From an uncultured Lachnospiraceae bacterium (GTDB taxonomy: Bacteria; Bacillota; Clostridia; Lachnospirales; Lachnospiraceae): a stretch of 42,942 nucleotides of DNA. Each line of letters opens with the position of its first letter. The stretch's first letter is position 1. The position numbers and the translations under genes were made by a program. A model generated the notes under the pieces. The model saw only the letters and a list, made by a program, of their open reading frames with translations. It was not told the DNA's origin and searched no databases. This document shows, piece by piece, positions 16,382 to 25,212 of this stretch. The DNA is taken from the NCBI GenBank assembly GCA_947178125.1, contig CAMWXB010000036.1, positions 1-42,942 on the forward strand, read 5' to 3'.

Positions 16382-16660
16382 ATGAATGAAAACGATACGG
16401 CAAGGCTGGAATTTCTGAAAAGCTATGATTTCATGAAACTCGGGCAGGCCATTAACCATAAGAACTGGCAGGCGGCGGCGATGACGATTCAGCGGATGCA
16501 GGGCCGCGTTCAGGAACTGGGACTGGAGATGTTCGAGCGGCAGTTTACAGGAATCAGGCAGTGCATTCTTCATAAGAACGATAAGCAGGCAAAGGATATT
16601 CTGGCGCTTGTGATGGCGAAGCAGGCGCAGCTTCTAAAGTGTGAAGAGGGATGTCTGTGA
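16382..16660 (+). CDS. Conserved-looking small helical protein upstream of addB
   Basis: A 92-residue, soluble, mostly helical protein with a short leading repeat-like segment (SYDFMKLGQAINHKNWQAAA, then TIQRMQGRVQELGLEMFERQ). No family was recognised; the length and helical pattern faintly recall phosphotransfer (HPt) or four-helix-bundle proteins, but no phosphorylatable histidine motif stands out. It begins 33 bases after the EamA gene and ends 43 bases before addB. The ribosome binding site is weak (AAGGG about 15 bases upstream). Real coding is supported by its fit in a tightly packed run of same-strand genes. Confidence 0.65.
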   Translation: MNENDTARLEFLKSYDFMKLGQAINHKNWQAAAMTIQRMQGRVQELGLEMFERQFTGIRQCILHKNDKQAKDILALVMAKQAQLLKCEEGCL

Positions 16661-16703
16661 CGAGCCATCTTTGGGAGAGTGAAATCAGGAAAGGAATCAG
16701 CAT

Positions 16704-19700
16704 ATGGCCCTTCAATTTTATTTCGGCGGTTCGGGAGCCGGAAAAAGCAGAAAACTTCATGAGGATATCATCGAGGCATCCCGCCGGGAGCCGAAGCGTA
16801 ATTTTCTCCTGATCGTGCCGGATCAGTTTACGATGCAGACGCAGATGGACCTGGTCCTGGAGCATCCGAACCGGGGCATTATGAACATCGACGTTCTGAG
16901 TTTCGGCCGGCTGACGCACCGGATTCTGGAAGAGGTAGGATATGAGGACATGCCGGTGCTCGACGATACGGGAAAGAGTCTGATCTTACGGAAAATAGCG
17001 GAAACGGAACAGCAGAAGTTATCCGTCATCGGAAAGCATCTGCATAAGATCGGCTATATTCACGAGGTGAAATCGGCGATTTCGGAGTTCATGCAGTACG
17101 GCATCGGCACGAAGGAACTTTCGCAATTGGCGGAGTATGCCAGAAAGCGGGGCGCGCTGTATTATAAGCTGAAGGACCTGCAGGTGCTGTATGAGAGCTT
17201 TTTATCCTATATTCAGGAAAAATTTATCACGACGGAGGAAACGCTGGACCGGCTGCGGGAAGCGCTTCCTAAGTCTGAAATCATCAAGGGCTGCGTGATC
17301 GCTTTCGATGGTTTTACCGGTTTTACGCCGATACAGTATCGTGTGATACAGGAACTTCTACGGTTGACCAGTAAAGTCATTGTTACGGTCACGATAGATA
17401 CGGCGGAAAATCCCTATCAAATGGACGGAGAGCAGAAGCTTTTTCACCTCAGTAAAAAAACGGTGGCGGATTTAAAAAGACTGGGAGAAGAGGCGGGTAT
17501 TCCGATGCTGCCAGAAGTATTATGCAGCGGCAGGTCCGGTCATGAGATGGCGGATGGCGAAAGACAAAAAGCGGAAATGCCCTGCGGGGGAATGCCTGAC
17601 CGTAAAGGCGTAGAGCGGCTTCCAAGATTCAGGGATAACCCGGAACTGGCGCATTTGGAGCAGCATTTGTTCCGTTATCCGGTGGTACCTTATGAAGAAG
17701 AGACCGAAAGGATTCATTTAATGGAGGCATCCACGCCGAAAGAAGAAGTCCGGCAGACCTGTATTGAGATATACAGGCTGCTTAACGGAGGGAACGGTCT
17801 GCATTACCGGGACATTGCGGTCGTAACGGGCAGCATGGAAACTTACGGGAACGATATCGAAGAAGAATTTGCCAAATTCGGCATTCCGATTTATATGGAC
17901 CAGACGCGGGGGATTTTGTTCAATCCTTTTACGGAGTATATCCGCAGCGCTCTGCAGATCGTATTACAGGATTTCAGCAGGGAAGCGGTGTTCCATTATC
18001 TTCGGACGGGGCTGTGCGGTTTTGAAAGAGAAGATATCGACAGGCTGGAAAATTATATCCGCAGATTCGGCATCCGCGGCAGGAAGCGGTGGAGCAGCCT
18101 GTTTGTCTATAAGGAAGAGGACGGGGAAGAGGGTGTTGCGCAGCTTGCATTATATAATGAAATGCGGGAAAAGCTGATGGAGCAGCTTGCCATGTTACTG
18201 CAGCCCTGTCAGACGGCGGGAGAACTCGTCCGCGCGCTGTATGGTTTTCTGGTGCAGAATGAACTTCAGCAGAAGCTCGCCCGTTATGAGGCGAAGTTCA
18301 AGCGGGAAGGGGAGCTGGCGAAAGCGAAGGAATATGGACAGATTTATGGGCTGGTCATCGACCTGCTGGACCAGATTGAGGGACTTTTAAAAGAGGAAAA
18401 AATGACGTTTCAGGAGTTTGCCGAAATTCTGGATTCCGGTTTCGCTGAAATTACGGTCGGAACAATCCCGCAGAACGTTGACAGGATTGTGATAGGCGAT
18501 ATTGAGAGAACCCGTCTGAAACAGGTAAAGGTGCTCTTTTTTCTTGGCATCAATGACGGAAACATACCGAAGGGAAGCGGCGGCGGAGGAATCATTTCGG
18601 ATATTGACCGGGAGTTTTTACAGGAGTCCGGCTGGGAACTTGCGCCGACACCGAGGCAGCAGATGTATATCCAGCGGCTGTATTTGTATCTGAATATGAC
18701 GAAGCCTTCGGAACAGCTGTATTTGTCTTATGCGAAGGTCGGCAGCGACGGAAAGAGCAGGCGGCCTGCCTATTTAATTGATACCATGCTGAAGCTTTTC
18801 CCGGCGCTTGCAATCAAAAGCCCGGAGCTTCTTCCGATGGAGGAACAATTGTCGAACGGGGCGGACGGCATTCTTTTCTTTACGGATTTGCTGCGGGAGT
18901 ATGCGGCGGGCAGGCTGGAAGAGGAAGAAGAGCGGAAGCTATTTACCTTTTTCCAAAGTTATGAGAAGAACCCAGAATGGCGGGAGCAGATAGGACAGTT
19001 AGTCGATACGGCGTTTTATTATTATCGGGAGAGTCCGCTTTCCAAACAGGTGACGACGGCGCTGTACGGCACGGTTCTGCAGAACAGCGTCAGCCGTCTG
19101 GAAAAGTATGCAGCCTGCGCCTATGCGCACTTCTTGCAGTATGGCCTGTCCCTGAAAGAGCGCGGGGAATATGAGTTCGAGGATGTGGACATGGGAAATG
19201 TTTTCCATGGCGTTCTGGCAATCTTTGCGGATAAACTGGAGGAACACCATCATACATGGTTCGACTTTTCGAAGGAGGAAGGGGAGAAGCTGCTGGATGA
19301 GGCAATCGAGGCCTATGCCGTAAATTACGGCGAGACGATTCTGTACAGCAGCGCCAGGAATCAGTATCTTCTGAAACGTATTCGGAGAATCCTGAGCCGG
19401 ACGATTCGGACTTTACAGGTGCAGTTGAAAAAGGGCTCCTTTTTACCGGAGCATTTCGAGATGTCCTTTTCCATGCTGGAGAATCTGGACGCAGTCAATA
19501 TCGCGTTGACCGGGCAGGAAAAGATGAAGCTGCGGGGCAGGATTGACAGGATTGATACCTGTGAGGAAGAGGATACTGTCTATGTGAAGGTCATTGATTA
19601 TAAATCGGGCAGCCGGAAGTTCGATCTTGCGGCTCTGTACTACGGATTGCAGTTACAGCTCGTGGTCTATATGAATGCGGCGGTGGAGATGGAGCAGAAA

Positions 19701-20204
19701 AAGCATCCTGAGAAAAAAATCGTGCCTGCCGCGATGCTGTATTATCATATCGCGGATCCGATGATTGAAGATGGACAGGGATTGACGCCGGAGCAGTTGA
19801 ACCGGAAAATTTTACAGGAATTAAAATCGACCGGTATAGTCAACAGCGATGACAGGGCCGTCAGACTGCTGGACGGGGAGTTTACGGGAAAGTCGGATAT
19901 TCTCCCGATCGAGCGGAAAAAAGACGGTTCCTTTTCCGCTTACTCCAGTGTCATAAGCGAAGAGAATATGGCGGTGGTATCGGATTATGTAAATCATAAG
20001 ATCAAGGAACTGGGAACCGGAATCCTGCAGGGAAACATTTCGGTCAATCCATGTGAGCAGAATGGAAACAGTTCCTGTACTTATTGCGCATACCGGAGTA
20101 TCTGCGGCTATGACACGGAGATTGCCGGGTATGGGATGCGGCAGTTGGAGAATCTGTCGCCGGAAGAGGCAATCAGCAAAATGGACGCTGAGCGGTCCGA
20201 ATGA
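16704..20204 (+). CDS. addB: AddB subunit of the AddAB helicase-nuclease
   Basis: A 1166-residue subunit of the AddAB (RexAB) complex, which resects double-strand breaks to start RecA-dependent repair. The N-terminal Walker A is GGSGAGKS (8-15). The C-terminal nuclease domain has the PD-(D/E)XK core VIDYKSG (D965, K967). The four iron-sulfur cysteines typical of AddB are present as C805, C1125, C1128 and C1134, with the C-x2-C-x5-C spacing seen in B. subtilis. Length is standard. ATG 16704 follows AGGAAAGG at 16687-16694. A polar insertion lies around residues 275-308. addA follows after 85 bases. Confidence 0.96.
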   Translation: MALQFYFGGSGAGKSRKLHEDIIEASRREPKRNFLLIVPDQFTMQTQMDLVLEHPNRGIMNIDVLSFGRLTHRILEEVGYEDMPVLDDTGKSLILRKIAETEQQKLSVIGKHLHKIGYIHEVKSAISEFMQYGIGTKELSQLAEYARKRGALYYKLKDLQVLYESFLSYIQEKFITTEETLDRLREALPKSEIIKGCVIAFDGFTGFTPIQYRVIQELLRLTSKVIVTVTIDTAENPYQMDGEQKLFHLSKKTVADLKRLGEEAGIPMLPEVLCSGRSGHEMADGERQKAEMPCGGMPDRKGVERLPRFRDNPELAHLEQHLFRYPVVPYEEETERIHLMEASTPKEEVRQTCIEIYRLLNGGNGLHYRDIAVVTGSMETYGNDIEEEFAKFGIPIYMDQTRGILFNPFTEYIRSALQIVLQDFSREAVFHYLRTGLCGFEREDIDRLENYIRRFGIRGRKRWSSLFVYKEEDGEEGVAQLALYNEMREKLMEQLAMLLQPCQTAGELVRALYGFLVQNELQQKLARYEAKFKREGELAKAKEYGQIYGLVIDLLDQIEGLLKEEKMTFQEFAEILDSGFAEITVGTIPQNVDRIVIGDIERTRLKQVKVLFFLGINDGNIPKGSGGGGIISDIDREFLQESGWELAPTPRQQMYIQRLYLYLNMTKPSEQLYLSYAKVGSDGKSRRPAYLIDTMLKLFPALAIKSPELLPMEEQLSNGADGILFFTDLLREYAAGRLEEEEERKLFTFFQSYEKNPEWREQIGQLVDTAFYYYRESPLSKQVTTALYGTVLQNSVSRLEKYAACAYAHFLQYGLSLKERGEYEFEDVDMGNVFHGVLAIFADKLEEHHHTWFDFSKEEGEKLLDEAIEAYAVNYGETILYSSARNQYLLKRIRRILSRTIRTLQVQLKKGSFLPEHFEMSFSMLENLDAVNIALTGQEKMKLRGRIDRIDTCEEEDTVYVKVIDYKSGSRKFDLAALYYGLQLQLVVYMNAAVEMEQKKHPEKKIVPAAMLYYHIADPMIEDGQGLTPEQLNRKILQELKSTGIVNSDDRAVRLLDGEFTGKSDILPIERKKDGSFSAYSSVISEENMAVVSDYVNHKIKELGTGILQGNISVNPCEQNGNSSCTYCAYRSICGYDTEIAGYGMRQLENLSPEEAISKMDAERSE

Positions 20205-20289
20205 AATGGACTGAGGATGCCCGGAAACGGTTAATATGCCTCCGGGGCGGCAGGATCATCGCAGACTGAGAAAGGAGCATGGTTGCAAA

Positions 20290-23200
20290 ATGAGCGTTTC
20301 ATATACGACGGAACAGCAGAAAGTGATCGATACACATGGCTGTAATTTACTGGTATCGGCGGCGGCGGGTTCCGGTAAAACGGCGGTGTTGGTCGAGCGG
20401 ATTGTAAAAATGGTCAGTGACGGGGCGCATCCGGTGGATATTGACAGGCTTCTTGTCGTGACTTTTACCAATGCGGCGGCGGCGGAAATGCGGGAACGGA
20501 TCAGCAATGCGATTGGCGAAAAACTGGTCCGGGAGCCGGAAAACGAGCATTTACAGAAGCAGGCGACGTTGCTGCATAATGCGCAGATTACGACGATCGA
20601 CAGTTTCTGTCTGTTCGTTATCCGTAATCATTTTCATACGATCGGCCTTGACCCCGGTTTTCGGATTGCAGATGAGGGAGAATTAAAGCTTTTGCAAAAG
20701 GACGTGCTGAGCGAGGTGCTGGAGCAGTGTTATCAGAAAGGGGAAGCTTCTTTTCTGGAGTGTATGGAGTATTTCAGCACCGGCAGCAGGGACAGCGCGG
20801 TAGAAGAGGCGGTTTTGAAGCTGTATGATTTCGCCATGAGCAATCCCTTCCCGGAGGAATGGCTCCTCGCGCGGAAGCAGGATTATGTTGTGCCGGGGAT
20901 AGAAGCTGGCGGTCAGGAAAGTGTAGCGTCGGAGGCGGAAGCTGGCGGTCAGGAAAGTGCAGAGTCGGAGGCGGAAGCCAGCGGTCAGGAAGGCGTGGCG
21001 CTGGAGTTGGGAGCCGGTCAGGCAGGGAGTGGCTTCTGTGCGGCTTCTGCGCTGATGGAACTGGAATGGATGAAGAGCCTGATGGAAGAGACGGCGTTAT
21101 TGCTGCGGGGGATGATAGACCGAATTGGTCAATGCGTCGCTTTGAGCGAAATGCCGGATGGCCCGTATATGTACGGGGAACTGCTCGAACGGGAAAAAGA
21201 ACAGCTTGAGGGCCTGCTCGCGGCGCGAAGCTATGAAGAACGCTATCTGCGTTTTCTGACTCTTACTTTCGGCAGACTTTCCGCGAAAAAGGATGAGACC
21301 GTTTCTGCAATGAAGCGGGAACTGGCCAAAACCATCCGCACGGAGGTCAAAGAACAGCTGCAGGCAATGCAGAAAAATTATTTTGCCGCTTCTTCAGAGG
21401 AAATCGTGAAACAGATGGCAGTGTGCGGGAAAGCGGTCTGTGCGCTGGTGGACATAACGCTTCTTTTTCAGGAAACTTTCACCCGGACGAAGCGGGAAAA
21501 GAATATTCTGGACTTTGACGATATCGAGCATTTTGCCCTGTCAATCCTGCTGCGGCATGGAGAAAACGGCAGCGTGGAGGCGACGGAGACGGCATTGGAG
21601 TACCGAAGCCATTTCACGGAGATTCTGATTGACGAGTACCAGGACAGCAATCTGGTGCAGGAATATTTATTGTCCGCCATTTCCGGCGAAGCGGAAGGGA
21701 ACTTTAACCGGTTCATGGTGGGGGATGTCAAACAGAGCATTTATAAATTCCGTCTGGCAAGGCCCGAACTTTTTATGGAAAAATATCATACTTATCAGGA
21801 AGGGGACGGCGGAGATACGCTGCGTATCGACCTGCATAAGAATTTTCGGAGCAGGAAGCAGGTGCTGACCGCCGCGAATGCGGTCTTCGCACAGGTAATG
21901 CGAAAGGAACTCGGCGGAATCGTTTATGATGAAAAGGCGGCTCTGTATCCGGGAGCGGTCTATCCGGATGCCTTTGATGCGGTGCAGCTTCCCGATGCCG
22001 GTAATAATGAGGAAGCATTTCTTGATACCGGAAATGATGCGGAACTGCTGTTGTTTATGGAGGATGAGGCAGGCCGTGAAACGGACGGGAACAGGAAAGA
22101 AGCGTCGTCAGAGGCTGACAGGGCCAGCGGGCAGCCTGTCAGTGCAAAACAGCGGGAAGCTTATGGGATTGCAAGGAAAATCAGGGAGCTCGTTACTTCT
22201 TTTCCGGTGACGGATAAAGAGACGGGAAAGCTGCGGAAAGCTTCTTATAAGGATATTGTGATTTTGCTTCGGACTACTTCAGGCTGGGATGAGGAATTTA
22301 AAGAGATATTGGAGGAAGAAGGGATTCCCGCCCATGTGACTTCTAAAACGGGTTATTTCGCTTCTACGGAAATACAGGACCTTCTGCATTTCTTGCAGAT
22401 ACTGGACAATCCGCTGCAGGATATTCCGTTCTATGGGGTGCTGCATTCCTTTTTCGGCGGTTTCTCGGAAGAAGAGATTGCTGCGGTAAAGGCAGCCTGT
22501 CCGAAGAAGCGGTATCTTTACGATGCGGTCAAAGCATATGCGGAAGATGGACAGGGAATGTCCGACAGCGGGCCGGAAGCAGAGCAGCCGGAAGCGGAAC
22601 GGCCGGAGGCAGAGTCGTCGGAAGCAGAGCAGCCGGAAGCGGAACGGCCGGAGGCAGAGTCGTCGGAAGCAGAGCAGCCGGAAATGGAACGGTTGGAAGC
22701 GGAACAGGCGGATACACTTCGGTGCAGGCTGCGGGAATTTCTGGAGAAACTCGGACGGTATCGGGAAATGACGGTTTATATGCCCGTGCATGAACTGCTG
22801 CAGACGATCATCCGCGAATACGCTTATCTGCCCTATGTCCTGGCGAAGCCGGGCGGCAGCAGGAGACGCGCCAATACGGAAATGCTGCTCGTGAAGGCGG
22901 CGGATTACGAAAAGACGAGTTACTACGGACTGTACCATTTTCTGCGTTATATCGAACAGCTTGAAAAATATGATGTGGATTACGGAGAGGCTAATCTACA
23001 GGATGAAAATGCGGATGTCGTGCGGATCATGAGCATTCATAAGAGTAAGGGTCTGGAATTTCCGGTCTGTTTTGTGGCAGGGCTTGCCAAAAGCTTCAAT
23101 AACCGGGATGCGAACGGGCATCTGGTCATGGATGTGGAGCAGGGAATCGGCGTAGACTATGTGAATCCCGTGTTGCGGGTAAGCAGCCGGAATGTGCGGA

Positions 23201-24465
23201 GGAATTTTATCGCGGCCAGACTGCGGAAGGATAATCTCGCGGAAGAACTTCGTATTTTGTATGTTGCGATGACAAGGGCAAAAGAAAAGCTGTTTTTAAC
23301 AGGGACTTTGAAGCAGCCGGAAAAGAAGATACTGTCTTTGGCGGCGCTGCAGTGGATGAGGGAAAAGTGTTTTCCCTATGACACGCTGCTTGGGATGGGG
23401 AGCTTTTTAGATGTGCTGCTTTATGCGGCGGCGAGGAATCAGTGTTTTGATGATGTATGGCGGCTTTGCGGCATTGAGCCGGAGCGTCAGAATCCTTTTT
23501 ACCGGGAGGATATGAATTTCCGGATATCCATCGTGCAGTGGGAGGATACGCTGGAAGCAAACGTCAGGGAAATTATCGAAAGAGAGAACGATAGAAGAAA
23601 ATTGTTGCTGTTTGATGCTGCTGAAGCGGTTGACCGAATTGATAAGCGCTTATTGACGGTCATGTCGGAGAAATTTGCTTATGTGTATCCTTATGAGAAT
23701 TTGAAAGAATTATATACAAAGACAACCGTGTCGGAATTGAAAAAGGCCGGATTGCAGGAAGAAACGGACTTTTCATTCCCTCTTTATGAAGAGGAACAGG
23801 TCATTCCCTATCTGCCTAAGTTCCTGAAACAGGACGAGGCTGTCAGCGGCTCCGACAGGGGAAGTGCTTTTCATAAAGTGATGGAATTGTTCGATTTCAA
23901 ATTATTGACCGAATTGGACAATCCGGAGAGCGGAAACGGAGAACAACGGGCAGGAAGCGAAGGGGCGGAATCAGGAAAGCGCAGCGAAGAGGAAGAACTG
24001 AGATTGCTGGTGCGCAGAGAACTGGAACGGATGCGGACGGAAGGAAAATTGCCGCAGGTCTATTACGATGCGGTCTCCGTGCCCAAAATCGCGGCTTTTC
24101 TAAGAAGCAATGTGGCAAAACGTATGGCGGCGGCGGCCCGCGCCGGAAAGCTGTACAAGGAGCAGCCTTTTGTGCTCGGCCTTTCGGCGGAACGTCTGAA
24201 TGAGAGCTTTCCGAAAGAAGAGATGGTCCTCATCCAGGGAATTATCGATGTTTTTTTTGAAGAGAAAGGAAGCTATGTGGTCGTGGACTATAAGACGGAC
24301 GCGGTGGACAATGCCGGAGAACTGGTCAGGCGGTATCAGACGCAGCTCGATTATTATGCGGAGGCATTGGAACAGCTTTCCGGATATGGGCGGAGCGGAG
24401 AAGGGCTGCGCACATCGGAGAAGATTATTTATTCATTTAAACTGGGAGAGGAAATCAGGGTGTAG
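20290..24465 (+). CDS. addA: AddA subunit of the AddAB helicase-nuclease, with repeat insertions
   Basis: The UvrD-type helicase and nuclease subunit of AddAB. Walker A is AAAGSGKT (24-31), Walker B is LIDEYQDSN (D448, E449), and further helicase motifs are GDVKQSIYKFRLA, MSIHKSKGLEFP and YVAMTRAKEK. The nuclease motif VVDYKTD (D1333, K1335) is near the C-terminus. At 1391 residues it is longer than usual (about 1200-1250). Part of the excess is repetitive and acidic: residues 205-240 hold three 12-residue units and residues 763-807 hold three 15-residue units, with another low-complexity patch near 1215-1240. The ATG at 20290 was chosen over the longer frame from 20236 because of AAAGGAG at 20271-20277 and the family N-terminus. 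A terminator follows. Confidence 0.95.
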   Translation: MSVSYTTEQQKVIDTHGCNLLVSAAAGSGKTAVLVERIVKMVSDGAHPVDIDRLLVVTFTNAAAAEMRERISNAIGEKLVREPENEHLQKQATLLHNAQITTIDSFCLFVIRNHFHTIGLDPGFRIADEGELKLLQKDVLSEVLEQCYQKGEASFLECMEYFSTGSRDSAVEEAVLKLYDFAMSNPFPEEWLLARKQDYVVPGIEAGGQESVASEAEAGGQESAESEAEASGQEGVALELGAGQAGSGFCAASALMELEWMKSLMEETALLLRGMIDRIGQCVALSEMPDGPYMYGELLEREKEQLEGLLAARSYEERYLRFLTLTFGRLSAKKDETVSAMKRELAKTIRTEVKEQLQAMQKNYFAASSEEIVKQMAVCGKAVCALVDITLLFQETFTRTKREKNILDFDDIEHFALSILLRHGENGSVEATETALEYRSHFTEILIDEYQDSNLVQEYLLSAISGEAEGNFNRFMVGDVKQSIYKFRLARPELFMEKYHTYQEGDGGDTLRIDLHKNFRSRKQVLTAANAVFAQVMRKELGGIVYDEKAALYPGAVYPDAFDAVQLPDAGNNEEAFLDTGNDAELLLFMEDEAGRETDGNRKEASSEADRASGQPVSAKQREAYGIARKIRELVTSFPVTDKETGKLRKASYKDIVILLRTTSGWDEEFKEILEEEGIPAHVTSKTGYFASTEIQDLLHFLQILDNPLQDIPFYGVLHSFFGGFSEEEIAAVKAACPKKRYLYDAVKAYAEDGQGMSDSGPEAEQPEAERPEAESSEAEQPEAERPEAESSEAEQPEMERLEAEQADTLRCRLREFLEKLGRYREMTVYMPVHELLQTIIREYAYLPYVLAKPGGSRRRANTEMLLVKAADYEKTSYYGLYHFLRYIEQLEKYDVDYGEANLQDENADVVRIMSIHKSKGLEFPVCFVAGLAKSFNNRDANGHLVMDVEQGIGVDYVNPVLRVSSRNVRRNFIAARLRKDNLAEELRILYVAMTRAKEKLFLTGTLKQPEKKILSLAALQWMREKCFPYDTLLGMGSFLDVLLYAAARNQCFDDVWRLCGIEPERQNPFYREDMNFRISIVQWEDTLEANVREIIERENDRRKLLLFDAAEAVDRIDKRLLTVMSEKFAYVYPYENLKELYTKTTVSELKKAGLQEETDFSFPLYEEEQVIPYLPKFLKQDEAVSGSDRGSAFHKVMELFDFKLLTELDNPESGNGEQRAGSEGAESGKRSEEEELRLLVRRELERMRTEGKLPQVYYDAVSVPKIAAFLRSNVAKRMAAAARAGKLYKEQPFVLGLSAERLNESFPKEEMVLIQGIIDVFFEEKGSYVVVDYKTDAVDNAGELVRRYQTQLDYYAEALEQLSGYGRSGEGLRTSEKIIYSFKLGEEIRV
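20902..21009 (+). repeat. In-frame 36-bp tandem repeat in addA (3 units)
   Basis: Three 36-base units at 20902-20937, 20938-20973 and 20974-21009 encode EAGGQESVASEA, EAGGQESAESEA and EASGQEGVALEL. The first two differ at few bases and the third is more degenerate. The length is a multiple of three, so copy changes keep the frame. Confidence 0.85.
22576..22710 (+). repeat. In-frame 45-bp tandem repeat in addA (3 units)
   Basis: Units at 22576-22620 and 22621-22665 are identical in protein and, by eye, in DNA (EAEQPEAERPEAESS). The third (22666-22710) is degenerate (EAEQPEMERLEAEQA). Each is itself made of three 15-base pieces. Near-identity implies recent expansion. Confidence 0.88.
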
Positions 24466-24517
24466 GAATTTCCGAAAGAGCGGGAGTAATAAGCGGCTGA
24501 ATAAATGAAATAGACAG

Positions 24518-24566
24518 AGTGTAAAATCTTTTGAATGAGGGAAGATTTTACACTTTGTTCATTTTT
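24518..24566 (+). terminator. Terminator after addA
   Basis: A 13-bp perfect stem, AGTGTAAAATCTT (24518-24530) with AAGATTTTACACT (24542-24554), has an 11-base loop and is followed by TTGTTCATTTTT. It closes the addBA transcription unit 50 bases after the stop. Confidence 0.85.
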
Positions 24567-24624
24567 GGTTTTGACTTTCTGAGATTCATCTTCTTCAGTT
24601 TATGCTCTTTGTGTAAGATTCTTG

Positions 24625-24653
24625 TTGACAATAGTATGAAATCATACTAAAAT
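24625..24653 (+). promoter_or_regulatory. Promoter of the marR-MATE pair
   Basis: TTGACA (24625-24630), a 17-base spacer and TAAAAT (24648-24653) match the vegetative consensus closely. The spacer is almost entirely filled by a palindromic operator. Confidence 0.8.
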
Positions 24654-24686
24654 CTTATGCAGTACACATTTGGTATGATTTCGTAC
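24633..24686 (+). promoter_or_regulatory. Two palindromic MarR-type operators
   Basis: Site 1, AGTATGAAATCATACT (24633-24648), lies between the -35 and -10 boxes; its 7-base arms are perfect. Site 2, GTATGATTTCGTAC (24673-24686), lies just downstream of the start of transcription and has the same core with one change per arm. Their centres are 39 bp apart. Repression by the MarR protein encoded next is the obvious model. Confidence 0.75.
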
Positions 24687-24728
24687 TAAAATTATCTATA
24701 AACGTATTCACAGATAAGGAGACATTTC

Positions 24729-25196
24729 ATGGATAAATCTAAAACAATGAAATATGAGGCGGCTTATGATGTTTTGCAAGTGATGAAGAGATGTAATTAT
24801 CTGATTGGTGAAACAGAGGCGGTATATCATGAGATCGCGTGGAAATTTGGACTGTCCGACAGCGCAATGAAAGTCCTCTATACGATCTGCGATCATGGCG
24901 AGAGCTGTCCGCTCCAGATTATCTGCCGTCATTCCGGGCTCAGCAAGCAGACGGTCAATTCTGCGCTGCGCAAGCTGGAGGCGGAAGGTATTCTTTATCT
25001 GGAGCCGGCCGGAGCAAAGAACAAGAACGTCTGTCTGACAGAAGCCGGAAAGCAGCTGGCGGAGCGGACGGCGAAGCGCGTTCTTCAGGCAGAGAATGAG
25101 ATTTTTGCTTCCTGGCCGCAGGAGGATATGCAGAAGTATCTGGAGCTGACGGAACGTTTTCTGCGTTCTCTTCAGGATAAGGCAAAAAGTTTTTAA
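24729..25196 (+). CDS. MarR-family transcriptional regulator
   Basis: A 155-residue winged helix-turn-helix regulator. The DNA-binding part is CPLQIICRHSGLSKQTVNSALRKLE (split here by the family pattern), followed by the wing EGILYLEPAGAKNKNVCLTEAGKQLAE. ATG 24729 is preceded by AAGGAG at 24716-24721. It lies 16 bases upstream of a MATE pump gene. With two palindromes over the promoter, this is a typical drug- or metabolite-sensing repressor controlling its own efflux pump. The ligand is unknown. Confidence 0.92.
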   Translation: MDKSKTMKYEAAYDVLQVMKRCNYLIGETEAVYHEIAWKFGLSDSAMKVLYTICDHGESCPLQIICRHSGLSKQTVNSALRKLEAEGILYLEPAGAKNKNVCLTEAGKQLAERTAKRVLQAENEIFASWPQEDMQKYLELTERFLRSLQDKAKSF

Positions 25197-25212
25197 ACAG
25201 GGAGGATGAGCA

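Noticed and set aside
22279..22938. 219-aa minus-strand ORF rich in FRLLCFRRLCLRPFR repeats
   Set aside because: It is the antisense reading of the acidic minisatellite in addA; no ribosome binding site, and the plus strand is clearly coding.
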